DNA of 64,000 nucleotides, taken from positions 1 to 64,000 of the forward strand of contig WJLZ01000129.1 of NCBI GenBank assembly GCA_014728215.1. Reading direction: 5' to 3'. The stretch is from Chitinivibrionales bacterium (GTDB lineage Bacteria; Fibrobacterota; Chitinivibrionia; Chitinivibrionales; WJKA01). The notes under the pieces are model-generated. The model did no database searches and was not told the origin of the DNA. It was given only the letters and a program-made list of their open reading frames with translations. The first letter of the stretch is position 1; every line of letters starts with the position of its first letter. This document shows, piece after piece, positions 35,154-44,440 of the stretch. Made by a program: the position numbers and the translations under genes.

Positions 35154-36871
35154 GAGCAAATAAAAATTCGATCCTCAGGGGAATCCTGACCGGGTGGTGC
35201 CTGATCGGCATGTTTCTCACCTGTGTATCACCAACAAATGTTGAGGAAGATGAATTCCCGATCATGATCTATCTGGATGAACTCGACAAAACAACAGCAA
35301 CCTTCAGCGGCAATCCTGTAAAGGTTATTATTATTCCCAACGATTCACTCTATTTTTCAGATCTGAACTGGAATATGGGTGAAGCCAGATTTCTCGAGTA
35401 TCCTTATGCAGGTTCTGAGGAAAAATATCGTCGCATGGAAGTCGAATTGACCTGGTTATATACTCCTCAGAACTATGATTCGGCAAAAGGTATGGCCTAC
35501 GATACTGTGTTTGTCACGGTAGGGGGCGAAAAGCTGCGAAGCAATGTGGTGAAAGTTTATGTATACAATATTCCTCCGGTTATCTATGAAATAAAGGTAA
35601 ACAGCACAAAATTATCCCCCGATTTTGATGTTGTGGAGTATAAGGTCGAATCAACAAGCGTGTGTACCATCTCTGTGGTGGCGAATGATTATGATGATGC
35701 CAATACTTATGATGTTACCTGGTACGCAGCGAGCGATACCTTAGATACCCTTCGTCCGATCGAACCGTTTACATCAAGGCTGGCATCCCGGAAAGGCTCC
35801 CTTAACTATTATACGACCCCAGGCAGCTATTTCCGAGATACCGTATATATTCAGGCCTATGATGGTGATGGCGGGCATGCGCGGAAAACATTGATCCTTT
35901 ACCGGCTGAGTCCCAATACATCACCGGTTATCGACAGCGTACGGGTAGACAGTACTACCTTTTGGGGGAGTTCCGGTATCTTCCGTTATCGTAAATTGTC
36001 ACTAGACACAATGGCATTAAGCGTTTTTGCTCGTGATGCCGATCAGGATACATTGACCTATACCTGGCTTGCCCGGAATTCAACCGCCCTTTCTTCCGAC
36101 ACTACCCATGGTTCCTACATTTGCCCGGCAAGCAATTGCAGCGACACTCTGCGTACAACGGTTATTGTCGATACAATCAAAATTGCCGTTACCGACCCTC
36201 GGAATAACAGCGACACTGTGGCTGTTCAGGTCGTTCACGGCGATATTCCGCCGGTTATTGACAGTATGAGCATTGGCGACACAACAACACAGCGTGACAC
36301 CATCGATATCAACCTCTTTCAGGGTGACACACTTACTTTACGGATATACACCTCGGATACCGATCCATGGGATTCGGTCACCACAACATGGGTACCCTTT
36401 ACCGGGCCGGGAGTAAGTGTAACAGCAATAGGAGATACAGGAGCACGGTATATCGCGAAAGATTCGACGTATACCGACAGAATACTGGTTACGTCAACCG
36501 ACGGCGTCTTTGATACCGGTAAAGCGGTCTTTATCAATGTCTTCAATAATGATCCTGTTCTCGACAGTATTTCTGTGTCCGGCGGTACCGACACGACATT
36601 TACCAGTGATGTTTCTTTGTATTCCTATGCAAAGAACGGTGCCGATACTCTGGTTTTAAAAGCCTATGCGGCAGATCCCGACACCGTGCACGGTGATTCG
36701 GTTGGATATGCATGGCTGAATGATGCAACTGAAATTGCGGTCGGAGACACTGCGACCTTTGTCTGCAAGGATTCCACCTATGCCGATACGTTATCACTCA
36801 GAGTAACAGATTCAAAGGATGGTCTGGTGGAAAAATATATCGAAATTTCTGTAACAGGATCCGGGATATGA
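35150..36871 (+). CDS. Ig/cadherin-like repeat lipoprotein candidate embedded between flhB and flhA
   Basis: The 573-aa protein is joined by 4-nt ATGA overlaps to both flhB upstream and flhA downstream, so it is almost surely translated with them. The N-terminus has a membrane signal ending GMFLTC, a possible but atypical lipobox. The rest is a repeated Ig/PKD-like array: repeats open with 'PPVIYEIKV', 'SPVIDSVRV', 'PPVIDSMSI' and 'DPVLDSISV', each followed by a D-T-x-T/L-rich strand with W near the end (VTWY, YTWLA, TTWVP, YAWLN). Such domains usually mediate surface adhesion or polymer binding. No known flagellar protein has this form. It may tether the basal body or sheath to the envelope. 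Confidence 0.85.
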   Translation: MRANKNSILRGILTGWCLIGMFLTCVSPTNVEEDEFPIMIYLDELDKTTATFSGNPVKVIIIPNDSLYFSDLNWNMGEARFLEYPYAGSEEKYRRMEVELTWLYTPQNYDSAKGMAYDTVFVTVGGEKLRSNVVKVYVYNIPPVIYEIKVNSTKLSPDFDVVEYKVESTSVCTISVVANDYDDANTYDVTWYAASDTLDTLRPIEPFTSRLASRKGSLNYYTTPGSYFRDTVYIQAYDGDGGHARKTLILYRLSPNTSPVIDSVRVDSTTFWGSSGIFRYRKLSLDTMALSVFARDADQDTLTYTWLARNSTALSSDTTHGSYICPASNCSDTLRTTVIVDTIKIAVTDPRNNSDTVAVQVVHGDIPPVIDSMSIGDTTTQRDTIDINLFQGDTLTLRIYTSDTDPWDSVTTTWVPFTGPGVSVTAIGDTGARYIAKDSTYTDRILVTSTDGVFDTGKAVFINVFNNDPVLDSISVSGGTDTTFTSDVSLYSYAKNGADTLVLKAYAADPDTVHGDSVGYAWLNDATEIAVGDTATFVCKDSTYADTLSLRVTDSKDGLVEKYIEISVTGSGI

Positions 36872-38979
36872 ACCTATCAAATGCCATAAGCGCGACCGTT
36901 AATCGTCCGATCTGGCAGAGTATTGCGCAGCGAAAAGACCTGCTGATCGTCATCGGAGTTGTTTCCATACTCATTGTCATGGTAATTCCGATTCCCACGG
37001 CTTTCATGGATATTCTGCTCACGTTGAATCTTTGCCTGGCGCTGATAATATTCTTATCGACCATGTACAGTTCGGAGGCCCTGGATTTTTCGGTGTTTCC
37101 CGCCTTATTGTTGACAGTGACACTCTTCAGGTTGTCACTTAATGTTGCGACAACCCGTCTGATATTGAGCCAGGCGGATGCCGGACAGGTAATTGAGGTA
37201 TTCGGTACCTTTGTTACCCGGGGAAATGCGCTGGTCGGATTTATCATATTCATTATCATTGTTTTAATTCAGTTTGTTGTGATCACTAAAGGTGCAGGGC
37301 GTATTGCCGAAGTTGCTGCGCGGTTTACTCTTGATGCTATGCCGGGGAAACAGATGGCGATCGATGCCGATCTCAACTCGGGATTGATTACTGAAGAACA
37401 GGCCCGGGATCGGCGGATGAAAATTTCTCAGGAAGCCGATTTTTACGGGGCCATGGATGGAGCCTCCAAATTTGTGCGGGGTGATGCCATTGCAGGCATT
37501 ATTATTACTATTATTAATGTTATCGGCGGCTTTATTATCGGTATTGCTCAGATGGGAATGGACTTTCAGACAGCCATTTCAACATATACCCGTCTGACAA
37601 TTGGTGACGGTCTTGTCAGTCAGATACCCGCACTCATGATTTCTACCGGTGCCGGTATTCTTGTAAGCCGTGCGGCTTCAAAGAGCAGTCTGGGTGATGA
37701 AATCAGTACCCAGCTTTTAAAAAATCATAAAGTTCTGTTTGTAGCCGGCGGAGTTATGCTTCTTTTTTCTATGATACCCGGCTTTCCCAAGATTCCCTTT
37801 ATCACTCTGGGGGTTTCGGTTATCGCAACCGGGTATATCGGCATGAAAAGAATAAAGGCGGAAGAGCAGAAGCAGGCTGAAGCGGTTCCAACCGCACAGC
37901 CGGAACAGGAACGTGCGGAAGACTACCTTCATGTTGACCCCATGGAACTCGAAATCGGATATGGTCTTATTCCACTTGTTGATAAATCGCAAGGTGGAGA
38001 TCTCCTCGATCGGATTACCATGATTCGCCGTCAACTCGCCACAGAACTCGGAATAATCATCCCCCCGGTAAGGATTCGCGATAATATTCAATTAAAGCCC
38101 AATGAATACAGAGTAAAAATTCGAACAATCCTGGTGGGCAAAGGCGAATTGATGAGCGGGTCGTATCTGGCGATGGATCCGGGGACTGCAACAAAAAAAA
38201 TACGGGGTATCGAAACCGTTGAACCGGCCTTCGGCCTTCCTGCACTCTGGATTACCGAGAGCCAGAAAGAAAATGCAGAACTGGCAGGTTATACAGTTGT
38301 CGAACTTCCGGCCGTACTGGCGACTCATATAACCGAGTTAGTTAAGAACCATGCGCATGATTTATTGACCCGTCAGGATGTACAAAATCTTGTTGACAAT
38401 ATAAAGGACGAGCATTCGACGGTTGTCTCCGAGTTGATTCCCAATATTCTTACGGTGGGAGAAGTTCATAAGGTACTGCAGAACCTTCTCCGGGAAAAGG
38501 TCCCGATCCGTGATTTACCGATAATTCTGGAAACTCTGGCCGATGTGGGTGTGAAAAATAAGAACCCCGAAATTCTGACCGAATATGTACGCAATTCTCT
38601 GGCGCCACAAATTTGCGACATCTATAAAGATGAGTCGAATATTATTCCTGTAATAACGGTCGATCCAAATCTCGAGGCCAAGCTTGAAGCCAATATTCAG
38701 GAAACCGAGGCCGGATTCCGGCTGGCCTTATCGCCCTCGGAAGTCGGACGGATACTCGATGCCTGTGGTGTTCAGGTCGACAATGCCAAGAAACGGAATG
38801 AAATTCCGATAATTATATGCTCGCCGACCATTCGCTCTCAAATAAAACGTTTGACGGAAAGTAATTTCAAAGATCTTGTTGTGCTGTCATATAATGAGAT
38901 TATTCCCGGAATCGAAATACGATCATCAGGAATGATTTCACTTGAAAGACCACAGGCTGATAAGCCGTCACAGGGATGA
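36868..38979 (+). CDS. flhA: Flagellar export gate protein FlhA
   Basis: The 703-aa FlhA has eight predicted N-terminal membrane helices (DLLIVIGVVSILIVMVIP and following) and the FHIPEP-type cytoplasmic linker: RFTLDAMPGKQMAIDADLNSGLITEEQARDRR. Its cytoplasmic FlhAC domain starts around residue 360. It includes GAGILVSRAA and FVRGDAIAGIIITIIN, which match the family exactly. FlhA forms the nonameric export ring and docks substrate-chaperone complexes. It starts within the stop of the Ig-like gene. Confidence 0.97.
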   Translation: MNLSNAISATVNRPIWQSIAQRKDLLIVIGVVSILIVMVIPIPTAFMDILLTLNLCLALIIFLSTMYSSEALDFSVFPALLLTVTLFRLSLNVATTRLILSQADAGQVIEVFGTFVTRGNALVGFIIFIIIVLIQFVVITKGAGRIAEVAARFTLDAMPGKQMAIDADLNSGLITEEQARDRRMKISQEADFYGAMDGASKFVRGDAIAGIIITIINVIGGFIIGIAQMGMDFQTAISTYTRLTIGDGLVSQIPALMISTGAGILVSRAASKSSLGDEISTQLLKNHKVLFVAGGVMLLFSMIPGFPKIPFITLGVSVIATGYIGMKRIKAEEQKQAEAVPTAQPEQERAEDYLHVDPMELEIGYGLIPLVDKSQGGDLLDRITMIRRQLATELGIIIPPVRIRDNIQLKPNEYRVKIRTILVGKGELMSGSYLAMDPGTATKKIRGIETVEPAFGLPALWITESQKENAELAGYTVVELPAVLATHITELVKNHAHDLLTRQDVQNLVDNIKDEHSTVVSELIPNILTVGEVHKVLQNLLREKVPIRDLPIILETLADVGVKNKNPEILTEYVRNSLAPQICDIYKDESNIIPVITVDPNLEAKLEANIQETEAGFRLALSPSEVGRILDACGVQVDNAKKRNEIPIIICSPTIRSQIKRLTESNFKDLVVLSYNEIIPGIEIRSSGMISLERPQADKPSQG

Positions 38980-39026
38980 TTGTGGGGAGACAGGAAGAAA
39001 AGTATGTTAAAAATGAAGGCTGATAT

Positions 39027-40247
39027 ATGAGAATTAAAAAATATACCGCAAAAAACATGCGGGAAGCTCTTCTGAAGATCAAGGATGATCTGGGAGAAGA
39101 AGCGGTTATTTTAAAGACAAATAAGCTGCAGGGCAACCTGTTTGCTTTGGGCAAAGGTGATCAGATTGAAGTCACTGCTGCTATCGATGAAAATGCCGGT
39201 CCTTCAAAACAAAAGGCAAATCCCATTCATCTGGCCGATCCCGGGGTATACCGGCGGCCCCGTCCGACCCGTGCGGGTGATTCAGCCATTCCCGCTGTTA
39301 CTCCTGTCAAACCGGCTTTTCCCCAAAAGGAAAGCGCCCCCAAAAGCAGCAGCCCGCAACCTGTTCAGATTCAAAGCTATAATGAGATTAAAAATGAGAT
39401 CAGGGAGTTGAAAGAACTGGTTCGGCTTTTGGCAAGGCCGGAGGATACGATGGCGGCAGGGGGCTTTACACGGGGCTGGGCTGTTTTGTATAAATGCCTT
39501 GTCGATTCCGAAGTGAAGCCTGATTCGGCCGGGCGGCTTATCGCTAATATCAGAAGTAAGTATGAAACCGACGATGTTACCATCGATGAAACATTTATTC
39601 GAGAACTCGAACGGTATTTTCCGGTATCGGGGCCTATCAGGTCGAAGATGGATGGGCCTGAGATTGTTGCCCTGGTAGGACCGACTGGTGCGGGGAAAAC
39701 CACAACATTGGCAAAACTTGCCGCCGGATATGCTCTGGAGCAGGAAAATATGGTGTCGGTTATTACGGCCGACACCTACCGAATTGCTGCAATAGAACAA
39801 ATCCGGACATTTGCCGATATCACCGGTATTGCACTTCATGTTGTCTTTTCCCCCGAAGAGATCCCCGATGCCCTTGCTGCATGCGAAAATGATGATTTTG
39901 TTTTTGTCGATACGGCAGGTCGAAGTCAGAATAACAGTGAACATATGAACGAGCTGAAAGAGCAGTTAAAAGTCCTTCATCCGGATGAAGTTCATCTTGT
40001 GCTCAGCGCTACCACAAAAGACTCCGATCTGGAAGATATCGTCGGCAGGTACAGAGAAATGAATGTAAATCGTCTACTTTTTACTAAACTCGATGAAACC
40101 CGTCACGTGGGAAATATCTACACGCTGGTCGATAAGACCCAGATACCGGTATCCTACTTTACCGCCGGGCAGAGTGTGCCTGATGATATTGAACCGGCTC
40201 ATTCATCGAAGTTTATGCGCAGGCTCTGGGAGGGAACAAGGCTGTGA
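39027..40247 (+). CDS. flhF: SRP-type GTPase FlhF
   Basis: A 406-aa FlhF: basic N-terminal domain (MRIKKYTAKNMREALLKIKDDLGEEAVILKT), a Pro/Ser/Lys linker, and the NG domain with P-loop VGPTGAGKTTTLAKLAA, TADTYRIAAIEQIRTFA, DTAGRS and TKLDETRHVG. FlhF sets number and place of polar flagella in other bacteria. The stop overlaps flhG by 4 nt (GTGA). Confidence 0.95.
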   Translation: MRIKKYTAKNMREALLKIKDDLGEEAVILKTNKLQGNLFALGKGDQIEVTAAIDENAGPSKQKANPIHLADPGVYRRPRPTRAGDSAIPAVTPVKPAFPQKESAPKSSSPQPVQIQSYNEIKNEIRELKELVRLLARPEDTMAAGGFTRGWAVLYKCLVDSEVKPDSAGRLIANIRSKYETDDVTIDETFIRELERYFPVSGPIRSKMDGPEIVALVGPTGAGKTTTLAKLAAGYALEQENMVSVITADTYRIAAIEQIRTFADITGIALHVVFSPEEIPDALAACENDDFVFVDTAGRSQNNSEHMNELKEQLKVLHPDEVHLVLSATTKDSDLEDIVGRYREMNVNRLLFTKLDETRHVGNIYTLVDKTQIPVSYFTAGQSVPDDIEPAHSSKFMRRLWEGTRL

Positions 40248-41125
40248 AAGATCAGGCGTTGAAGTTAAGGCATATGGCACGGCTAAAATATGGCGCCACC
40301 ACCGAAAGTCTCGTGCAAAGGAAAGAAGCCAAAGGTGTGCTACCTCGTAGCATAGCCGTAACCAGTGGTAAAGGCGGCGTGGGAAAAACCAATATTGCTC
40401 TTATGCTGAGTATGGCACTCTCCTCACTCAATAAGAAAGTGCTTCTTTTTGATGCAGATCTCGGACTTGCAAATGTTCATATCCTCCTTGGATTGTCGCC
40501 GCGGTTTAATTTGTCTCATGTTGCCAATGAAGCGTGTTCGGCCCGGGACACAATCTGCAAAGGGCCGCTTGGTATCGATATTGTACCGGGCTCTTCGGGA
40601 ATACGCCAGATGGCAAATATGGATTCGATGGCACTTGGGATTCTTCACAGGAAGTTAAACGAACTCGAACAGGAATACGATTTTATCGTGATCGACACCG
40701 GGGCCGGTATCGGTGCCTCGACAACGGAGTTTATTCATTTTTCCGATGCCGTAATGCTGGTGATGACCCCCGAACCTGCATCGCTGGCAGATGCCTATGC
40801 CATGATTAAGGTGCTCTATGAACAACGTTCTTCGGATATCAAAGTAATCGTCAATATGAGCAATTCGGACAGGGAAGGGGAAGAAGCATTTTTAAAGCTT
40901 GGTTCAATCGCAAAAAAGTTTCTGAACCGTTCGGTGGTATTAAGCGGAATTTTACCCTATGATAAAGCTGTTCCTCAACTGATACGGAAACAACAAATTC
41001 TGTTTTTAAAAAAACCGAAACAATTGATGTCTTGTCGTATAAAATCGATTGCCCGTTCGCTCTGTTCGGTACCTTCACGTGGCGAGGAAGGTTTTTTCGG
41101 CAGGCTTTTTGGAAAGAATTCATAG
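40244..41125 (+). CDS. flhG: MinD-like ATPase FlhG
   Basis: A 293-aa ParA/MinD protein with deviant Walker A GKGGVGKTNIA, the FDADLGLANVHILLG motif and a C-terminal region with Lys/Arg but no obvious membrane-targeting amphipathic helix. FlhG (YlxH/FleN) restricts flagellar number and activates FlhF. The GTG start overlaps flhF. The genes flhF and flhG here strongly suggest polar flagellation, although this is a family-based inference. Confidence 0.92.
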   Translation: MKDQALKLRHMARLKYGATTESLVQRKEAKGVLPRSIAVTSGKGGVGKTNIALMLSMALSSLNKKVLLFDADLGLANVHILLGLSPRFNLSHVANEACSARDTICKGPLGIDIVPGSSGIRQMANMDSMALGILHRKLNELEQEYDFIVIDTGAGIGASTTEFIHFSDAVMLVMTPEPASLADAYAMIKVLYEQRSSDIKVIVNMSNSDREGEEAFLKLGSIAKKFLNRSVVLSGILPYDKAVPQLIRKQQILFLKKPKQLMSCRIKSIARSLCSVPSRGEEGFFGRLFGKNS

Positions 41126-41140
41126 AGGAGAATCTGGGTA

Positions 41141-41464
41141 ATGATTTATTGGATTAAAAAAATATCAAAAACCGTCAGTGCAGGATCGTTTTTTATAATT
41201 TTTTTTCTCAGTCTGGATTTTTATGATCCGTTGAACACCGGTACCGTTGCATGGGCGTTCTTTAAGGGAGGCGGTGCCGCGGTTTTGGTATGGCTCTGCA
41301 GTTTCTTGCTGGCCGATATCATTTTAAAAAACCTTCTTGAGGATATTGATGATCAAAAAAACGATGTTCTCGATGATGGTTTATTGCAGCGTGTACGGGA
41401 AGAAAAAGAACGCTCAAAATACGGCATCCAGCAAACAGGCAAAAAACAGGGGACTACCACTTGA
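41141..41464 (+). CDS. Small membrane protein between flhG and fliA (107 aa)
   Basis: Two predicted membrane helices (GSFFIIFFLSLDFYDPL then FFKGGGAAVLVWLCSFLLADIIL) followed by an acidic/basic cytoplasmic tail (DDGLLQRVREEKERSKYG). It is placed 15 nt after flhG in the flagellar cluster. I do not recognise a family. The position suggests a flagellar or regulatory accessory protein. Confidence 0.6.
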   Translation: MIYWIKKISKTVSAGSFFIIFFLSLDFYDPLNTGTVAWAFFKGGGAAVLVWLCSFLLADIILKNLLEDIDDQKNDVLDDGLLQRVREEKERSKYGIQQTGKKQGTTT

Positions 41465-41555
41465 TAGAAATGAGCCGTGATTTTACAATATTAAGGATAG
41501 CCGCTGGTGCCCCGGGCAACCAGAAAAGCATCTCGGACCTCGGAAAGGGATTCCT

Positions 41556-42320
41556 ATGGCCAATATAGAAGCCCTGTGGAAGGAATACAGGGAAACTGAG
41601 TCGAAAATTGCAAAAGATAAGCTGCTGGTGGAATATGCACATCTTGTGAAATATGTTGCCTATCGTCTTGCAGTAAATCTGCCGGCGTCAGTTGATAAAA
41701 ATGATTTGATCGGTTCAGGCATTATGGGGCTGGTTAAAGCTGTCGAGACCTTTGATCCTGAAAGGGGTTTTAAATTCGAAACCTATGCCGGGCATAAAAT
41801 CAGAGGGGCTATCCTGGATGAATTGCGGGCACTCGATTGGGTCCCACGATCGGTCAGGCAAAAATCAAAAGACCTCCAGCGGGTCTATTCAAAATTAGAA
41901 AATGAATTGGGAAGAATGCCCTATGATGATGAAGTATGCCAGGAAATGGGAGTGTCTATGAAGGAGTATGAAGAGCTGCTTTCTGAGGTCACTCCCACAA
42001 CAATCCTTTCACTCGAGGAAGCTATGCCGAATCGAGAAGCCGATTCCAAGGAAATCAAGCTTATTGATACCATTGAGAATCCTGGAAGCGAAAACCCTTT
42101 AAAAGCTCTCGGGTTTGCAGAAATAAAAAACATTTTAAAGGAAACAATAGCAAATTTGCCGGAAAAGGAACGGCTGGTTGTTGCTCTGTATCATTATGAA
42201 GAACTTACGTTGAAAGAAATCGGAGTTGTCCTGGAAATATCTGAATCCAGGGTCAGTCAGATCCATTCAAAGGCAATCCTGAAACTCCGGGGCCGACTTT
42301 TGCAGCGGATTAATGCATGA
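41556..42320 (+). CDS. fliA: Flagellar sigma factor FliA (sigma-28)
   Basis: A 254-aa group 3 sigma factor of the FliA/WhiG type: region 2 VEYAHLVKYVAYRLAVNLP, then DLIGSGIMGLVKAVETFDPERGFKFETYAGHKIRGAILDELRALDWVPRSVR. Region 3 and region 4 (LPEKERLVVALYHYEELTLKEIGVVLEISESRVSQIHSKAILKLR) complete it. It would direct late flagellar genes such as flagellin and is normally held by the anti-sigma FlgM, not seen here. Start ATG at 41556, with a GGAAAGGGA site 7-8 nt upstream. Confidence 0.95.
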   Translation: MANIEALWKEYRETESKIAKDKLLVEYAHLVKYVAYRLAVNLPASVDKNDLIGSGIMGLVKAVETFDPERGFKFETYAGHKIRGAILDELRALDWVPRSVRQKSKDLQRVYSKLENELGRMPYDDEVCQEMGVSMKEYEELLSEVTPTTILSLEEAMPNREADSKEIKLIDTIENPGSENPLKALGFAEIKNILKETIANLPEKERLVVALYHYEELTLKEIGVVLEISESRVSQIHSKAILKLRGRLLQRINA

Positions 42321-42480
42321 TTATTAAGTGTATGGAAGTGGTGGCACAGATGAACAAGAGTATCCTGGCAGCATATTCATTTGAGGCTCATATATTTTAT
42401 TTGACTGTTCCACCATTCCATTGCTTTATCTCAAGGCCACATGCTCCGGTACAGGGTGATATTTCTCAAGGGCAGCTTCA

Positions 42481-42783
42481 ATGAAAGGTGTTGATTTTCG
42501 GGCATCGCTTAACAATCTGACTCAACTCGATCGTCATCAGCAGGATATTCACAAGGCTCCGTTGTTAAATCAGGAACGCAATTCTGAGATTGCCCGGCAG
42601 AAAGCCGCTCAGCGTGTAGAAATGCCGGTTCAACCTGATGAGACTGAAGGAAAGAATATCGATCCTGAAGAAAGACGGCGAGAACAGGCTGAAGGCGAGC
42701 GGAAAAAGAGGCGGAAAAACAAGAATACGAATGAGCACAAACGACCTCGCAATAATGGTCTATTTGTGGATATTGATGCCTGA
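42481..42783 (+). CDS. Small charged protein following fliA (100 aa)
   Basis: A hydrophilic protein with Gln/Glu/Lys/Arg bias and a strongly basic middle (EERRREQAEGERKKRRKNKN). It ends RPRNNGLFVDIDA. It is reminiscent of short uncharacterised proteins beside fliA in other flagellar clusters. No domain is recognised. It may be a chaperone- or FlgM-like factor, but it has no FlgM signature. Confidence 0.5.
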   Translation: MKGVDFRASLNNLTQLDRHQQDIHKAPLLNQERNSEIARQKAAQRVEMPVQPDETEGKNIDPEERRREQAEGERKKRRKNKNTNEHKRPRNNGLFVDIDA

Positions 42784-42828
42784 ATCAAACCTCTTTAACG
42801 GAAAATTCTGCGCGGCATGTGGTAATCA

Positions 42829-43722
42829 ATGAAAAATTCCCATACACAGGTTCAACGGATCAAACGGATAACGGAAAGCATAATCAGCCTTCCGACACTG
42901 CCTACCGTCGTATCGAAAATGCTTGAACTTGTCGACAATCCGAAAACCTCGGCTGCATCTCTGGCTCGACTGATATCAACCGATCAGGCCCTTACCGCCC
43001 GTATACTCAAACTCGCTAATTCGGCTTATTATGGTTTCCCCCGGGAAATATATACTGTCGATATGGCAATTGTTGTACTCGGATTTAATAGTGTCAGGGA
43101 TATGGGGCTCTCACTAACTGTTCTGGATGTTTTCAAAAATAAGGGTGAAGAAGATGTTTTTGATATATCGAAATTCTGGGAGCATTCAGTCGGCTGTGGT
43201 ATTGGTGCTAAAATGCTCGCTCGTCGATTTCACCGCCGTCTGGTAGGAGAGGCCTTTGTCGCAGGATTACTTCATGATATAGGAAAAGTCATACTCAATC
43301 ATTATGTTTCCAAAGAGTTTCATGAGATTATTGTTTCTGTTCAAAATGGAGAGACAAACCTTGATGATGCAGAGGAGAAGGTGCTGGGAACGAGCCATGG
43401 GGAAATAGGTGGATGGCTCGCCGATAAATGGCGACTTCCCAAAATAATAGCCGAAAGTATCCGTTTCCATCACATACCATGGGAATCCCGATTTGAGTCG
43501 GTGCTTGTGGCAATCGTATCACTCAGTAATTATCTCTGCCATAAGGCCTCAATCGGCAATTCAGGTCGAAAATGTCCTCTTGCGCCCGATGAACAATTAT
43601 GGGATATTTTCAAAAAACACAATATTGAAATTGATGAGTCTTCCCTTGACCTTCTTGAAACCGACCTTCTTCTGGAATACGATCAGGCCGAGACAATGCT
43701 TTCATTTATTCATGAAGATTAG
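42829..43722 (+). CDS. HDOD-domain signalling protein
   Basis: A 297-aa single HDOD domain: ITESIISLPTLPTVVSKMLELVDNPKTSAASLARLISTDQALTARILKLANSAYYGFPREIYTVDMAIVVLGFNSVRDMGLSL. An HD-like GLLHDIGK (residues about 145-153) is present. HDOD proteins lack the phosphohydrolase site in many cases; here the motif HDIGK is largely intact. They are common in motility and sensory clusters. Last gene of the flagellar cluster, 45 nt after the small charged protein. Confidence 0.85.
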   Translation: MKNSHTQVQRIKRITESIISLPTLPTVVSKMLELVDNPKTSAASLARLISTDQALTARILKLANSAYYGFPREIYTVDMAIVVLGFNSVRDMGLSLTVLDVFKNKGEEDVFDISKFWEHSVGCGIGAKMLARRFHRRLVGEAFVAGLLHDIGKVILNHYVSKEFHEIIVSVQNGETNLDDAEEKVLGTSHGEIGGWLADKWRLPKIIAESIRFHHIPWESRFESVLVAIVSLSNYLCHKASIGNSGRKCPLAPDEQLWDIFKKHNIEIDESSLDLLETDLLLEYDQAETMLSFIHED

Positions 43723-43849
43723 TACTGCTCCCCGGAGCTTCCTCACTTTCCATCTGTTTACCGTTGTTTTTTAAAATGAGGAAAAAGGTCTGAACGAAAG
43801 TTATTTTAATTTACTTCCATGAAGAGTAAGATCCGGAAATGAGTTTTAA

Positions 43850-44440
43850 ATGCTAAAATATTTTTTATTATTCTGCATTCCTTTTCTGGTTTTAGCCGGA
43901 GAAAATCGAAGAGCGGCCATTGCTCTTAAGTCGGTACCCTGTTTTGAAACGCCTGTTGAAGGCACTTTGCCGCGCAACTATATCGACAAGCTGGATACCT
44001 GTTATGTGGAGAGTCTGCATGTCGATTCAACAGAACAACCATGGTTCCGGGTTGTAAACGATCAGGCGAGTGGGTGGGTACGGGCGCAGAATATCAGATA
44101 TGTTTCTGATTTAAATGCAGATTTCATTGCCGGCCGCCTTCAGGGGGATGAGGACAAAAAACGGCGGCTGGTTATCTTACGCAAACATCCGGAATGGCCC
44201 CGGCGAATACAACGGGCCGTACGAAATGGTCAGATCTGCATGGATATGACTGAAGAACAGGTAAGGGCTTCGTGGGGTAAGCCGTTACATGCCGAAATGG
44301 CATTCATTCTCGGATTGGGAGACCATCGAACATGGTTTTATAAAGACAAAACCGGGAAGCCGGTCTGTGTTACATTGCAAAATGAACGGGTTATTGGATG
44401 GTCGGGTAAAAATAATCGGGTAATGAGAGGTGAACAGTAA
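43850..44440 (+). CDS. Secreted SH3-like protein with BamE/SmpA-like tail (196 aa)
   Basis: Signal peptide MLKYFLLFCIPFLVLAG-E, then an SH3b-like region (residues 22-85, ending RVVNDQASGWVRAQNIRYV). The C-terminal part is reminiscent of the OmlA/BamE fold (RNGQICMDMTEEQVRASWGKPLHAE ... RTWFYKDKTGKPVCVTLQNERVIGW). The combination suggests a periplasmic peptidoglycan- or outer-membrane-binding protein. It overlaps queA by 1 nt (TAATG), so the two are translated together, although no functional link is known. Confidence 0.7.
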   Translation: MLKYFLLFCIPFLVLAGENRRAAIALKSVPCFETPVEGTLPRNYIDKLDTCYVESLHVDSTEQPWFRVVNDQASGWVRAQNIRYVSDLNADFIAGRLQGDEDKKRRLVILRKHPEWPRRIQRAVRNGQICMDMTEEQVRASWGKPLHAEMAFILGLGDHRTWFYKDKTGKPVCVTLQNERVIGWSGKNNRVMRGEQ

